Part shown: positions 40,725 to 51,455 of the stretch, in pieces
How the letters are laid out: every line of letters starts with the position of its first letter
Position numbering within the stretch: position 1 is the stretch's first letter
Translations under genes and position numbers: made by a program
Notes under the pieces: generated by a model
Told to the model about the DNA's origin: nothing
Seen by the model: the letters and a program-made list of their open reading frames with translations, nothing else
Databases searched by the model: none
Assembly (NCBI GenBank): GCA_022818765.1
Contig: CP063810.1
Location: forward strand, 389,533 to 453,532
Reading direction: 5' to 3'
DNA length: 64,000 nucleotides
Origin: Bordetella sp.
Lineage (GTDB): Bacteria; Pseudomonadota; Gammaproteobacteria; Burkholderiales; Burkholderiaceae_B

Positions 40725-41180
40725 TTAAGACTCTTCAGATTTTACATAAACAGTTATATTTTGAGAAATACCTGAACCTAGAAAGATTTTTACTGAGTAT
40801 TCACCTAATTTTTTTATATGACCATCAGACAAACATATTTGAGATTTCTCAAGATTTTTAATTCCTTCTTTTTTGAGAGATTCTGCAATGTCTCTATTAG
40901 TAACAGAACCATATAAATTACCACCAACCCTTGATTTTCGAATAATTGTAATTTTAAATTCTGATAAATTTTTAGCCATTAATTTTGCTAAAACTAATTT
41001 TTTTTCTTGATCCTCTTTTAAGTCTAATCTACGAATCTCAAATTCACGAATAGATGATTCAGTTGCACGTTTCGCTATTTTTTTTGGAATTAGAAAATTT
41101 CTAGCATAACCATTTCGAACTCGCACAATTTCACCAAAATTACCTAAATTAAAAACTTTTTCAAGTAAAATAATTTTCAT
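40725..41180 (-). CDS. rplI: 50S ribosomal protein L9
   Basis: Ribosomal protein L9, which binds 23S rRNA domain V and reduces frameshifting. The ATG at 41180 gives the family start MKIILLEKVFNLGNFGEIVRV; an upstream in-frame ATG at 41201 is less likely. Conserved N-terminal domain segments VRNGYARNFLIPKKIAKRAT precede the long helix and the C-terminal domain with VTNRDIAESLKKEGI. The length of 151 residues is normal. It is the last gene of rpsF-priB-rpsR-rplI and lies 17 bases after rpsR. Confidence 0.95.
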   Translation of the reverse strand: MKIILLEKVFNLGNFGEIVRVRNGYARNFLIPKKIAKRATESSIREFEIRRLDLKEDQEKKLVLAKLMAKNLSEFKITIIRKSRVGGNLYGSVTNRDIAESLKKEGIKNLEKSQICLSDGHIKKLGEYSVKIFLGSGISQNITVYVKSEES

Positions 41181-41197
41181 ATAAACGCCTAGATAAA

Positions 41198-41470
41198 TCA
41201 ATGATGGTTATCGGTATATGGCAGCAAAGCTAAAAATCTAGCACGCTTTATAGCACAATCTAGTTGTCTTTGATAAACAGCTTTTGTCCCTGTTAAACGA
41301 GCTGGTGTTATTTTTCCATTTTCTTGAATGAATTCTCGCAAAGTCTCAAGATCTTTGTAATCAATTTCGTCAACTTTAGCTGCAGTAAAACGACAAAATT
41401 TTCGTCTTTTAAATAAAGGATTTTGTTGAATGAGTTTTCGTTTTTCTTTTCTTTTTCCAGAAAAAATCAT
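41198..41470 (-). CDS. rpsR: 30S ribosomal protein S18
   Basis: Small-subunit platform protein that pairs with S6. The 90-residue protein has the expected [53 protein letters not shown]. It lies between priB and rplI. Its partner S6 is encoded by the frameshifted rpsF upstream. Frame intact and complete. Confidence 0.96.
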   Translation of the reverse strand: MIFSGKRKEKRKLIQQNPLFKRRKFCRFTAAKVDEIDYKDLETLREFIQENGKITPARLTGTKAVYQRQLDCAIKRARFLALLPYTDNHH

Positions 41471-41499
41471 ATTTTTACCCTTAAATTTTTTTAATTAAT

Positions 41500-41808
41500 T
41501 TACTTATTTTGATTTTTATTTTCATATGCTTGTTGCAAATGAAGCCTTAATTCACTTGAATTACTGCTAATTGGAGCAATAAAACCGCAAACTTGAAAAA
41601 TTTTTCCTACTTTTAAAAGTGTTGATAAACTTGTAGCAATATCTCCTATTGCTACAGCTAAAATTTTTAATTTAATGTAACGAAACTCACCAGCTTCTAA
41701 AACCTCAGATTTATGAGATAAAACAACTTCCAGAACTGGCAATCCAGAAGGAGTATATCGAAGACAGCTTTCGCTTAAAACTTGAGCTGTAAGCTCTAAT
41801 TTATTCAT
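41500..41808 (-). CDS. priB: Primosomal replication protein N (PriB)
   Basis: Single-stranded-DNA-binding OB-fold protein of the replication restart primosome. The 102-residue protein begins MNKLELTAQVLSESCLRYTPSGLPVLEVVLSH and continues with LKILAVAIGDIATSLSTLLKVGKIFQVCGFIAPIS, giving the family's OB-fold pattern. It sits in its standard place between rpsF and rpsR. Sequence identity across the family is low, so position and pattern support the call together. Confidence 0.92.
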   Translation of the reverse strand: MNKLELTAQVLSESCLRYTPSGLPVLEVVLSHKSEVLEAGEFRYIKLKILAVAIGDIATSLSTLLKVGKIFQVCGFIAPISSNSSELRLHLQQAYENKNQNK

Positions 41809-41852
41809 TTCTTCTTTCTGGTAATGTGAAGATTTTTCTTCAAATACTTAAT

Positions 41853-42211
41853 TTACGAGACATGTTGAGAAGTTTTTTCAATAGTATCACTTTCAGCTAC
41901 AGCCACCATACTGGATGGTAATGTTCTTGCTTTTTTTGTCTTGATCAGTAAATAGCGAAGAATTGAATCATTATAGCGAAAAGAATACTGAAGCTCGTCA
42001 ATAGTAGCATGGCTGCATTGGATATTCATACAAATATAATGGGCTTTGATTAACTTTTGTATTGGATAAACCAATTGTCTGCGGCCCCAATCTTCTATAT
42101 TGTGAATAACACCCCCTGAGCTACAATCAAGGAGCGATAACGCTCTGTCATTGATGAAATTTGTTCACTTTGATCAGGGTGAACAATGAACACCACTTCG
42201 TAGTGACGCAT
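41853..42211 (-). pseudogene. rpsF: 30S ribosomal protein S6, one frameshift
   Basis: S6 binds 16S rRNA with S18. The ATG at 42211 follows a strong Shine-Dalgarno (TGAGGAAATCTACTA). The first part reads [21 protein letters not shown] and [11 protein letters not shown]. It then runs into a C5/G5 homopolymer at 42112-42116, where the frame shifts and a stop soon follows. One added base restores [27 protein letters not shown] and then [21 protein letters not shown] to the stop at 41853, giving about 119 residues. The intact tail begins at an ATG-less frame, so there is no natural restart. A ribosomal gene with a strong RBS and perfect flanks argues for sequence error or recoding over decay. Confidence 0.9.
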
Positions 42212-42433
42212 TAGTAGATTTCCTCAGATGTTATTTTTTATAAATTGTATCTCGGATTTTTCTTCTTTTTGAAGATTTAATCCTTTAAAACTACATAAAA
42301 ATTCATGCAATTTTTACAAACTAAAATATTAATTTTTAATTATCTCAAATTAAAACTTTTTAAGCAAGTTAAGCTATTTTTTAAAAATTAATTTCAATCT
42401 ATAAAATTTAAAAAAACTAAATAAATTTTTAAT

Positions 42434-43216
42434 TTAACTTTCTATAACAGCGTAAGCAGAATGATTATGAATAGATTCGAAATTTTCTGCTTCGATTCGG
42501 TACCAAGTTATATCATTTTGTTCATTCAAACGAATAGCTATATCACGAACCAAATCTTCAACAAATTTTGGGTTGTTATAAGCATACTCAGTTACATAAC
42601 GTTCATCTGGACGTTTAAGCAGACTCCATAATTCACAAGATGCCTCATTTTCTACTAAACGTATAATTTGTTCCATCTTTATTTCCTTGCTTGAAATAAG
42701 AGATATAGTAATATTTGAACGCTGATTATGTGCTCCATATTTTGAAATAGCTTTTGAACAGGGACATAAACTGGTAACAGGTATTTGAATAACTACTTCA
42801 AATTCTATTTCTTTATTTGTAGCTCTTGCTATCCATTTAACTTCATAATCTAATAAACTCTTAACTTTAGAAACAGGAGCAGATTTATTTATAAAATACG
42901 GAAAGATGGCATTAATATCTCCACAATCTGCTGAGAGCATTTCTAACATATTTTTTGACATCTCGCAAAACATAAAAGGCGTCATAACTTTCTTTCGATA
43001 TAATTCAAGTAAAGTCATAAATCTAGACATATGAGTACCTTTTTCTTTAGCAGATAAAGATACTGTTAAAGTCCAGTAGGCAATAGTTGATTGTTCTAAC
43101 CCTTCAGAATTAGAAATTATTATGGGATGACGAATATTTCGAATGCCTACACGACGAATTGGAATATGTCTTGCATCTGTCAAACTTTGAATATCAGGCA
43201 AAATTAATTTCGACAT
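42434..43216 (-). CDS. folE2: GTP cyclohydrolase FolE2 (type IB)
   Basis: Metal-dependent GTP cyclohydrolase that makes dihydroneopterin triphosphate for folate, replacing zinc-dependent FolE. The 260-residue protein has the T-fold block LSAKEKGTHMSRFMTLLE, the conserved Cys-rich PVTSLCPCSKAISKYGAHNQRSNI, and the C-terminal RPDERYVTEYAYNNPKFVEDLVRDIA. It pairs with thyA and folA elsewhere in the window in one-carbon metabolism. It follows dxs on the same strand with a 54-base gap, as in Alcaligenaceae-like gene orders. Confidence 0.95.
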   Translation of the reverse strand: MSKLILPDIQSLTDARHIPIRRVGIRNIRHPIIISNSEGLEQSTIAYWTLTVSLSAKEKGTHMSRFMTLLELYRKKVMTPFMFCEMSKNMLEMLSADCGDINAIFPYFINKSAPVSKVKSLLDYEVKWIARATNKEIEFEVVIQIPVTSLCPCSKAISKYGAHNQRSNITISLISSKEIKMEQIIRLVENEASCELWSLLKRPDERYVTEYAYNNPKFVEDLVRDIAIRLNEQNDITWYRIEAENFESIHNHSAYAVIES

Positions 43217-43270
43217 ATTAGATATTATTTTTTATTTCTATAAATTGAGTAATAAAGAGATACTATTATA

Positions 43271-45130
43271 TTAGATTAATAAATCAGGAAATCTATTTTT
43301 TATAGATAATTCAATTCCTTCTTGATCTAAACCGATATTTTTCATTAATTCTTGTCGATCACCATGCTCAATAAATTTATCTGGAATTCCAAGTTGTAAA
43401 ATAGGAATATTTATATTTTCTTGATTTAATACTTCAGTAACTGCTGTACCTGCTCCTCCCATTATTGCAGAATCTTCTAATGTAACTATTGCTTTATGAT
43501 TTTTAGCTAATTTTAGTATAAGTTTTTTATCTATAGGTTTAACAAACCGCATGTTCGCAACAGTTAAATCAAAAGAATCTGCAACCATAATAGCTGTTTT
43601 TACCAGAGTACCAAAACCAACAATAGCTATCTTTTTACCCTCTCTAATTATAGAACCTTTTCCAAGTTCTAGTACATTCAATTCACAAAACACAGAATCT
43701 CCATTGCCTGTTCCACGCGGATAGCGAACAGCAGCTGGACCTTGATAGTTGAAACACGTAGAAAGTAATAACCTGGTTTCATTTTCGCAAGATGGAGTTG
43801 CAATAACCATATTTGGAATGCAGCGTAAAAAAGCTATATCATAATTTCCTGCATGTGTTGGACCATCAGCACCCACTAAACCAGCTCGATCCAAAGCAAA
43901 TGTAACATCCAGATTTTGCAAAGCAACATCATGAATAACCTGATCATAACCTCGTTGTAAAAATGTAGAATAAATCGCTACAATTGGTTTTAAACCTTCA
44001 CAAGCCATTCCTGCAGCAAAAGTCACAGCATGTTGTTCTGCAATACCTACATCAAAATAACGATCAGGAAAATTTTGTTGAAATTCTACCAAACCACTAC
44101 CTTCTCTCATCGCTGGTGTAATAGCTATTAACCTTTCATCCTGATTAGCCATATCACAAATCCAACAACTAAAAACATCTGTAAATGTTTGCTTTGAATT
44201 AAGTGTTTTCTTTTCTATTCCAATTTTCAAATCAAATTTTCCAGGACCATGATATAAAATAGGATCTGCTTCAGCGAGTTTATAACCTTGTCCTTTTTTA
44301 GTTACAATATGTAAAAATTGAACACCTGATAAATTTTTTATATTTTTTAACGTAGGTAATAATGCATTAAAATCATGACCACAAATAGGTCCTATATAAT
44401 TAAATCCTAATTCTTCAAATAATGTAGCAGGTGTAAACATTCCTTTTGCATGTTCTTTAAAACGCTTAGTGAATTCAAGAATTGGTGTATTTTTAAAAAT
44501 GTTATTGCTAAAGATTTTTGCTTTGGCATAAAATTTGCCTGACATTAATTTTGCTAAATAACGATTTAAAGCTCCTACTGCTGGAGAAATGGACATATCA
44601 TTATCATTTAATATAACTAATAAATTAATATTTGATAAAATACTTGAATTATTCATAGCTTCGAATGCCATTCCTGCTGACATAGCTCCATCTCCTATCA
44701 CAGCAATATGCCATCGGTTAATATTTTTATTACGTGAGGCAACAGCCATACCAAGGGCAGCAGAAATTGAAGTAGATGAATGTGCTGTACCAAAAGAATC
44801 ATACTCAGATTCACTTCTTCTAGGAAAACCAGATATACCGCCAAATTGGCGTAAATTTTTCATGAATTCTCTTCGGCCAGTCAAGATTTTATGAGGGTAA
44901 GATTGATGACCGACATCCCAAACTATTCGATCATGAGGTGTATTGAATACATAATGTAAGGCTAAAGTTAATTCAATTGTTCCTAAATTGGATGAAAGAT
45001 GTCCTCCAGTTTTTGATACTATTTCAAGGATTTCACATCGTAATTCTTTAGCTAATTCTTCCAATTTCTTTTGGTTTAAAGGTTTTAAATCAATAGGAGT
45101 TTTAATTTCATCTAACAAATTCGTTTTCAT
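43271..45130 (-). CDS. dxs: 1-deoxy-D-xylulose-5-phosphate synthase
   Basis: Thiamine-diphosphate enzyme that starts the MEP isoprenoid pathway. I chose the ATG at 45130 ([16 protein letters not shown]), preceded by GGA, instead of 45160. It has [38 protein letters not shown], the ThDP motif [17 protein letters not shown]...NDNDMSIS, and the transketolase-like pyrimidine domain with [15 protein letters not shown] and [15 protein letters not shown]. At about 619 residues it is complete. With ispG and ispA also in the window, the organism makes its own isoprenoids, needed for ubiquinone and murein. Confidence 0.96.
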   Translation of the reverse strand: MKTNLLDEIKTPIDLKPLNQKKLEELAKELRCEILEIVSKTGGHLSSNLGTIELTLALHYVFNTPHDRIVWDVGHQSYPHKILTGRREFMKNLRQFGGISGFPRRSESEYDSFGTAHSSTSISAALGMAVASRNKNINRWHIAVIGDGAMSAGMAFEAMNNSSILSNINLLVILNDNDMSISPAVGALNRYLAKLMSGKFYAKAKIFSNNIFKNTPILEFTKRFKEHAKGMFTPATLFEELGFNYIGPICGHDFNALLPTLKNIKNLSGVQFLHIVTKKGQGYKLAEADPILYHGPGKFDLKIGIEKKTLNSKQTFTDVFSCWICDMANQDERLIAITPAMREGSGLVEFQQNFPDRYFDVGIAEQHAVTFAAGMACEGLKPIVAIYSTFLQRGYDQVIHDVALQNLDVTFALDRAGLVGADGPTHAGNYDIAFLRCIPNMVIATPSCENETRLLLSTCFNYQGPAAVRYPRGTGNGDSVFCELNVLELGKGSIIREGKKIAIVGFGTLVKTAIMVADSFDLTVANMRFVKPIDKKLILKLAKNHKAIVTLEDSAIMGGAGTAVTEVLNQENINIPILQLGIPDKFIEHGDRQELMKNIGLDQEGIELSIKNRFPDLLI

Positions 45131-45194
45131 TTTTTTCCAATAGAAACTTTTCATATTCATTATTGAAATAGTTGATAAATTCTAAGAATTGTTT

Positions 45195-46112
45195 CTAATA
45201 TTTTCGAAAAACAATAAAGTCAGCTATTTCTGCTAACCGAAAACCTGATTTTCCAAAAGGAATAAGAGCTTCATGAGCTTCTTCTCTTAATTTTTGAACC
45301 ATACATTTAGCTTGTTTAATTCCTAATAAAGAAACATAAGTAGGTTTATTTTTTAATGCATCTTTACCAGATGTTTTTCCAAGGGTGCTTTCATTGGTTG
45401 TAGTATCCAAAATATCATCAACAATTTGAAAAGCTAAACCTATTGATTTTGTATAATTATCCAAAGAAGATTGCATAGTTTTATTTATATCTAAAATTAA
45501 GCTACTTAAAGTGATACAACAAGAAAAAACAGCCCCTGTTTTTAATGAATACATTCTTTTTAATTCTTCCATCGATAATTCCTGATTTACACTCTGTAAA
45601 TCAATTGCTTGACCTCCAACCATTCCAACACTACCTATTGAAGAAGCTAAGATCTTTAAAGCTTTTACTGTTAAATCAGGCTTTATAGAAATTTTTGCAA
45701 GAATTTCGAAAGCTAAAGCTTGCAATGCATCACCTGTAAGTAAGGCAATAGCTTCTCCAAATTTTATATGCAAAGCAGGATTTCCTCGTCGTAATATAGC
45801 ATTATCCATACAGGGCAAATCATCGTGAACTAATGAATAAGCATGAATTAATTCAATTGCAGCTGCTGCATGATCTAAAGAATTTTTTATGCCTAAAATA
45901 TAATTAGGATTAGAAGAGTTACAAATAAGACCTGTGGCATAAATTAATGCTGCTCTAATACGTTTACCTCCACCTAGAACTGCATATCGCATAGCTTGAT
46001 GTAAATATTCTGGAGTTACTTTAGAATCTTGTAAAAATTTTCCAAGAACAGTTTCTATATGCTGGTTCTGTAACTTCATCCAATCAGAAAATTTTGTATG
46101 ATGTGAGTCCAT
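45195..46112 (-). CDS. ispA: Farnesyl diphosphate synthase
   Basis: Trans-prenyl transferase making farnesyl diphosphate from IPP and DMAPP. The first Asp-rich motif is DDLPCMD in YSLVHDDLPCMDN, and the second is DDILD in GLAFQIVDDILDTT. GGKRIRAALIYA and KTGAVFSCCITL are also diagnostic. The C-terminal FRLAEIADFIVFRKY matches the IspA family. xseB, often upstream in relatives, is not visible in the gap behind it. The gene starts a minus-strand ispA-dxs-folE2 unit. Confidence 0.94.
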   Translation of the reverse strand: MDSHHTKFSDWMKLQNQHIETVLGKFLQDSKVTPEYLHQAMRYAVLGGGKRIRAALIYATGLICNSSNPNYILGIKNSLDHAAAAIELIHAYSLVHDDLPCMDNAILRRGNPALHIKFGEAIALLTGDALQALAFEILAKISIKPDLTVKALKILASSIGSVGMVGGQAIDLQSVNQELSMEELKRMYSLKTGAVFSCCITLSSLILDINKTMQSSLDNYTKSIGLAFQIVDDILDTTTNESTLGKTSGKDALKNKPTYVSLLGIKQAKCMVQKLREEAHEALIPFGKSGFRLAEIADFIVFRKY

Positions 46113-46792
46113 TTATCTTTTCTTTATATTTATATTATTTAAATGAATTCGGTCTCAAAGATTTTTAATCTCTAGAAATCCAAAATGGATTATTCGCATT
46201 TTATTAAGTAATTTACTTAAAAAGTCTATGAATATAATATAAAATTTCTATCACTCTAATTTTTCATTTTACCAAATTAATTAGCATTAATAATATTGGA
46301 TTCATTTTTAATAAAGAATTCATAAACTAAATATTTTTCTATTTTTCTTTTTTAAGGAAATTGTTTCTTAAAAAAGAAATTATATATCCTAAATAATGAT
46401 TTTATAACTTTTTAATCATTAAGATATAAATTTCTTAAATTAAGTTTTTTGATTATAGAATTAGAATAAATTATTATTTATATGAACATTCTCAAAGTTA
46501 ATAAATTTTTTGATAATCAAAATATCAATTATTTGAAAAATTTTTCATAAAATTTAAATCATTAAATTTATATATATATCTATTTTTTCAATAGACCTAT
46601 TTGCATGGGAAATAGGATTTTTCGAACCTTATAAACTGTACCCCATTCAAAATGGTAATAAAGAGTAAATACTAGAATTTATCAAATTCTAACCTGTCAT
46701 TTCATTTAATTATTGTTTATTTTTCAAAATTTTATAAACATTAAAAATTTGACCTAGTAGATTACCGATAAAAATATTCCAACAAATAAGTG
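46113..46792. other. Intergenic region upstream of ispA, one hairpin, no gene
   Basis: About 680 bases of AT-rich DNA between ispA and the CAU tRNA. No ORF resembles a protein. At 46596-46622 CCTATTT and AAATAGG form a 7-base stem with a GCATGGG loop followed by ATTTTT; it looks like a plus-strand terminator although no plus-strand gene lies before it. The stretch 46590-46690 is less AT-rich than its surroundings and may be a gene remnant. A short (TA)n stretch lies near 46568. Confidence 0.45.
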
Positions 46793-46863
<71 letters not shown>

Positions 46864-46933
46864 TTTTAAAAAGTTAATTAATAAGAATTGGCATTATATT
46901 CCATATAATCTAAAATTTTCAATTTATTATATT

Positions 46934-49161
46934 TTATTTTAACCCTTCTAAGAAGCTTTTAAGCTTCTCAACTCTACTTGGATGACGCAATTTTCTCAAA
47001 GCTTTAGCTTCAATTTGTCGAATTCTTTCTCGAGTTACATCAAATTGTCTACCAACCTCTTCAAGAGTTTGATCCGTATTCATTTCTATTCCAAAACGCA
47101 TGCGCAAGACTTTTGCTTCACGAGGAGTTAAAGAGTCTAAAACCTCTTTCACAACATCACGCATGGAACCATGTAAAGCAGCATCAGATGGAGCAAGTGT
47201 CGAAGAATCTTCAATAAAATCGCCTAAATGAGAATCATCATCATCTCCAATAGGAGTCTCCATTGAAATTGGCTCTTTAGCAATTTTTAATATTTTTCTT
47301 ATTTTTTCCTCAGACATATCCATTTTTTGAGCAAAAGTAGCCGGGTCAGGTTCTGTGCCTGTCTCTTGCAAAATTTGTCGACTAATTCGATTCATTTTAT
47401 TAATTGTTTCTATCATGTGAACAGGAATACGAATAGTTCGTGCTTGATCTGCAATAGAACGAGTAATAGCTTGCCGAATCCACCATGTTGCGTATGTTGA
47501 AAATTTATATCCTCGTCGATATTCAAATTTATCAACAGCTTTCATCAGTCCTATATTTCCTTCTTGAATCAAATCAAGGAACTGTAATCCACGATTTGTA
47601 TATTTTTTAGCTATAGAAATAACTAAACGTAAATTTGCTTCTGTCATTTCTCTTTTAGCCTTCCTAGCTCTTGCTTCACCAGTTGCCATTCTTTTATTAA
47701 TATCTTTTAAATCCTTTAATGGAAACATAATTTTATTTTGAAAATGAATTAATTTTTTTTGCAATTCTTGAATAGGAGGAATTTGACGTTTAAGAGATTC
47801 AGAAAAACTATTCTCATTAGATGTTTCGTTTAATATCCAGTTAATATTAGTCTCGTTTCCAGGAAATATTTTAACAAAACGAGATCGAGACATTCCTCCA
47901 CGATTCACACAATTATATAAAATTTCTCGTTCAATTTTACGTATTTCATCAACCTTTATACGAAGTGTATCTGCTAGTTTCTCAACCATTTTTGCTGTAA
48001 AACGTATTCCAATCAATTCGTTCTGAACAGATTTTTGAGCAGTTTCATATTGTTCTGATTTATAGCCATAAATTCTACAAAAATCTTGCATCTCTTTAAA
48101 TTGAAAAGCGACTTTTTCAAATTTTGATAAACTTTTTATGTGAAGGTCTTCTAATTGTTTACTTGACATTCCTCCTGCTAATCCATCTTCTATCTCATTT
48201 TCCTCAAAAATCGATCCCGAACCAGCATACTCTTCCCCGTCTTCTGGATCTATAAGTCCATCAACAATTTCATCAATTTGTAACTTTCCTTCATGAAGAC
48301 GAGATACATGTACTAAAATTTCCTGAATTGTTATAGGGCATGCTGAAATAGCTATTATCATATGTTTTAAGCCATCTTCAATCCGTTTAGCTATTTCAAT
48401 CTCACCTTCACGAGTTAAAAGATCTACAATTCCCATTTCTCGCATATACATTCTTACTGGATCTGTAGTACGACCAAAATCTGAATCAACTGTTGTTAGA
48501 GCTACTTCTGTTTCATCTTCTACATCATCATCATTTGTATCCACAGGAGTATTTTCACTCATAAGAAGCATTTCGGCATCAGGAGCTTGATCATAAACAG
48601 AGATACCCATATCGCTAAATGTGCTAATAATTCCATCAATCGCTTCCGCATCTACTAAATCATCAGGCAAATGATCGTTTATTTCTCCATATGTAAGATA
48701 TCCACGATCTTTTCCTAATTTAATTAGTTGTTTTAGTCGATTTCTTCTTGCTTCATATTCTTCCTGAGATACAGGTCCACGAACTATTAATTCTTTAGAA
48801 TCGTTCTTTAATCGTTTACCGACACGTTTGATAATTTTTAGTTCTGCCGAATTATGCTCATTATTATCTGAATCATTTTTTGAATCATGATTGATATTTT
48901 TTTTATTAAAATTTACAATATTTTCGTTATTTTTTTTGTTTAATGGTGGTCGACCAGGTCGGCGAGAAATCACTCCTGAATTTTTTTTATTTCCTTTTTT
49001 CCAGTTCCAAGTTTATTAATTATTTCTGTTTGTTTTTCTTTACTAGTTTTTTCTGAAGAATTTTTATTTAGAAGTAAATTTCTACCATTCTTAATTTTTT
49101 TTGCCTTTTTAGGTTTTTTTAAAATATCAACAAGAGTGTTTTTTCCGGTAAATTTGGTCAT
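46934..49161 (-). CDS. rpoD: RNA polymerase sigma factor RpoD (sigma-70), N-terminal frameshift
   Basis: Primary sigma factor. The main 679-residue frame runs from a GTG at 48973 and contains region 1.1 ([20 protein letters not shown]), 1.2 ([11 protein letters not shown]), region 2 ([46 protein letters not shown]), region 3, and region 4 ([39 protein letters not shown]). Upstream, ATG 49161 opens [20 protein letters not shown], the Lys-rich start expected in beta-proteobacterial RpoD. A T8 run at 48981-48988 separates them; one more A on the coding strand gives [16 protein letters not shown]. Translation from GTG alone would still give all functional regions. Confidence 0.93.
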
Positions 49162-49249
49162 ATTGCTTCCATAATCTATAATTTTCAAAACCTATAAGAA
49201 TTTATGAATTCTAATTTATTTTTTTAATATTTCTGAAAATTATCGCAAA

Positions 49250-49287
49250 GTTAAAAACGAATCATCTATCTTAACAAGATAGATGAT
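49250..49287 (-). terminator. Perfect hairpin with T-run between dnaG and rpoD
   Basis: ATCATCTATCTT (49261-49272) and AAGATAGATGAT (49276-49287) form a perfect 12-base stem with loop AAC, extendable by one A-T pair. On the minus strand it is followed by TCGTTTTTAAC. It lies about 90 bases after the dnaG stop and before rpoD, so it would reduce or stop read-through from rpsU-dnaG into rpoD. Its symmetry means it could also act on the other strand (TTTT follows). Confidence 0.65.
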
Positions 49288-49379
49288 TTTAGCAGCCAAT
49301 TAGATCCATTTTTTATTATATCGTATATAGCATTTTTACTAAATTTAGTATCCTATTTTGTAAATAATTTTTATTTAGA

Positions 49380-51146
49380 CTAAAACTTACCTGTTTTTCT
49401 TATAAATTTTGCTTTTTGAGAAAGATATTGATAACGTTGACGTTCTTCATAAGAAGATAAGCCAGATTTCGCTAATTTAGTCATATCTTTATAAATTCTT
49501 TCAAACTCAATTTGGCAAAGAGCATCATCCCATTCTTTTTGCGGACAGGGTAATTTTTCTTCTCGATTAATGCTGGTTTCTAAATCTTTTAGAAAGGTTT
49601 GTAACTTTGAATGTTTGTGAGCTATTTTCGATATAGCTTCAATGCTAAACGAATTTGTTTTTTTTAATAATATAATTAAATCTTTTACTACTTCGAATGA
49701 TTCGTCGTAACTTAATGTTTCAATTTGTTCATTGTTGATAGATTTAAGCAAATCTGGATATAACAGTAATAAACTTACTAATCTTTTTGCTAAAGAAGGA
49801 ATAATGTCTAATTTCTTAATTTGTCTCTCTTGTTTTTGAGCATATTCAAGATTTCTGTCCTTTCTTAAAAAGGATTTTAATTCTGTGATATCTAATCTAA
49901 CCAGTTTTGCAAGTTCATATTCAATTTGAAATCGTAACATACATTCAGGAATTGAATTTAATAAAGATTTAGCTTCAAGTAAACAATTAGCTCTACCTTC
50001 AGCTTCATGAATTGTATTACGTAATGATAATTCATTCAGAAAAAATTTTGATAAAGGGATAGCATTATTAATAATTTCTTGAAACATACTTACACCCATT
50101 TTACGAATGTAAGAATCTGGATCTTGTTTATCAGGAAGAAATATAAATCTTATTACAATATGATCTTTCAAAATTGGCAGACAAGTTAACAAAGCACGCC
50201 AAGCGGCTTTCTTACCAGGAACATCTCCATCGAAACAAAAGATTAAATTCTTATTAAGAAGTAATAATTTATTAATATGATTAATAGTAATAGAGGTTCC
50301 TAAAGAAGCAACAACATTATTAATACCTCGTTGTGCTAATCCAATAACATCCATATATCCCTCAACAATAAGTATAAAGTTTTTTTTTCTAATTTCATGG
50401 CGAGCTTCCCATAAACCATATAATTCATTCCCTTTAAGAAACAATAAAGTTTCAGATGAATTGATATACTTAGGCTCATTTTTACCAATAGTCCGGCCTC
50501 CGAAAGCAATTACATTTCCATTTTCCATACTTCTAATAGGAAACATAATTCTTCCCCGAAAACGATCGTAACGATTTCCTGAATCAGTTTCAACTACTAA
50601 TCCAGATTCAATAAGAATTGAATCTGTATAATAATTTTTGAATATTTTTCTTAATCCATAATAATCGTTATTTGCCCATCCTAAACCAAAATATTTTGCT
50701 ATATTACCGGTAATACCTCGAAGTTTAAGATATTCAATAGCTAAAGAAGAAGTTCGAAGTTCATTAATATAATGGGATAAGGCAATATCAAGTATTTTAT
50801 AGTAAATTTTGTCTATTTTTCTTGCATTTTGTATTTGATTATTATTTTTAATTTCATTATCTTCAGGCAAATAATTAGCATTATTAGCTAATTCCCGTAA
50901 TGATTCTTGAAAGGAAACACCAGAATATTTCATTAAAAATGAAATTGCATTTCCATGTTCACCACAGCCAAAACAATGGTAGATTTGTTTTGAAGGACTA
51001 ACTACAAATGAAGGAGTGTTTTCATTATGAAAAGGACATATTCCAACTAAATTAATTCCTTTTTTCCGCAAAAGAATGTAACGTCCAATTATATCTACTA
51101 AATTGGTGCGATATAATACGTTTTGAATAAAATATTCAGGTATCAA
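49380..51146 (-). CDS. dnaG: DNA primase
   Basis: Makes RNA primers at the fork and binds DnaB. The 588-residue protein has the N-terminal zinc-binding domain (CPFHNENTPSFVVSPSKQIYHCFGCGEHGNA), the core GLGWANNDYYGLRKIF, FRGRIMFPIRSMENGNVIAFGGRTIG, and the TOPRIM motif FILIVEGYMDVIGLAQRGI with the acidic FCFDGDVPGKKAAWRAL. The C-terminal helicase-binding domain is diverged, as usual. It sits between rpsU and rpoD in the macromolecular-synthesis operon. gatB/yqeY-type genes sometimes present between rpsU and dnaG are absent. Confidence 0.96.
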   Translation of the reverse strand: MIPEYFIQNVLYRTNLVDIIGRYILLRKKGINLVGICPFHNENTPSFVVSPSKQIYHCFGCGEHGNAISFLMKYSGVSFQESLRELANNANYLPEDNEIKNNNQIQNARKIDKIYYKILDIALSHYINELRTSSLAIEYLKLRGITGNIAKYFGLGWANNDYYGLRKIFKNYYTDSILIESGLVVETDSGNRYDRFRGRIMFPIRSMENGNVIAFGGRTIGKNEPKYINSSETLLFLKGNELYGLWEARHEIRKKNFILIVEGYMDVIGLAQRGINNVVASLGTSITINHINKLLLLNKNLIFCFDGDVPGKKAAWRALLTCLPILKDHIVIRFIFLPDKQDPDSYIRKMGVSMFQEIINNAIPLSKFFLNELSLRNTIHEAEGRANCLLEAKSLLNSIPECMLRFQIEYELAKLVRLDITELKSFLRKDRNLEYAQKQERQIKKLDIIPSLAKRLVSLLLLYPDLLKSINNEQIETLSYDESFEVVKDLIILLKKTNSFSIEAISKIAHKHSKLQTFLKDLETSINREEKLPCPQKEWDDALCQIEFERIYKDMTKLAKSGLSSYEERQRYQYLSQKAKFIRKTGKF

Positions 51147-51181
51147 TAAATCTAACGACCTAAATTTGCAATATAAGAATA

Positions 51182-51394
51182 TTAATACATGCGTTGAGGA
51201 AGTTTCTGAGTCCTAACCCGTTTGTATTGCCTTTTGACAGCAGCAGCTAATTTACGCTTCCTTTCTGCGGTCGGTTTTTCATAAAACTCACGCGAACGCA
51301 ATTCAGTAAGCAACCCGGTTTTTTCAATTGTTCGTTTGAATCTTCGCAAAGCACTTTCAAACGGTTCATTCTCTTTTAATCGAACAGTAGGCAT
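51182..51394 (-). CDS. rpsU: 30S ribosomal protein S21
   Basis: Small-subunit protein needed for initiation on many mRNAs. The 70-residue protein has [41 protein letters not shown] and the basic tail [21 protein letters not shown]. It is the first gene of rpsU-dnaG-rpoD. The region upstream includes an 11-base direct repeat. Complete and normal. Confidence 0.97.
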   Translation of the reverse strand: MPTVRLKENEPFESALRRFKRTIEKTGLLTELRSREFYEKPTAERKRKLAAAVKRQYKRVRTQKLPQRMY

Positions 51395-51455
51395 AAAATG
51401 TATAGTCTATTTGTAAAATAAATATTTATAAAATTAAAAATTGTTAGAGTATCTG

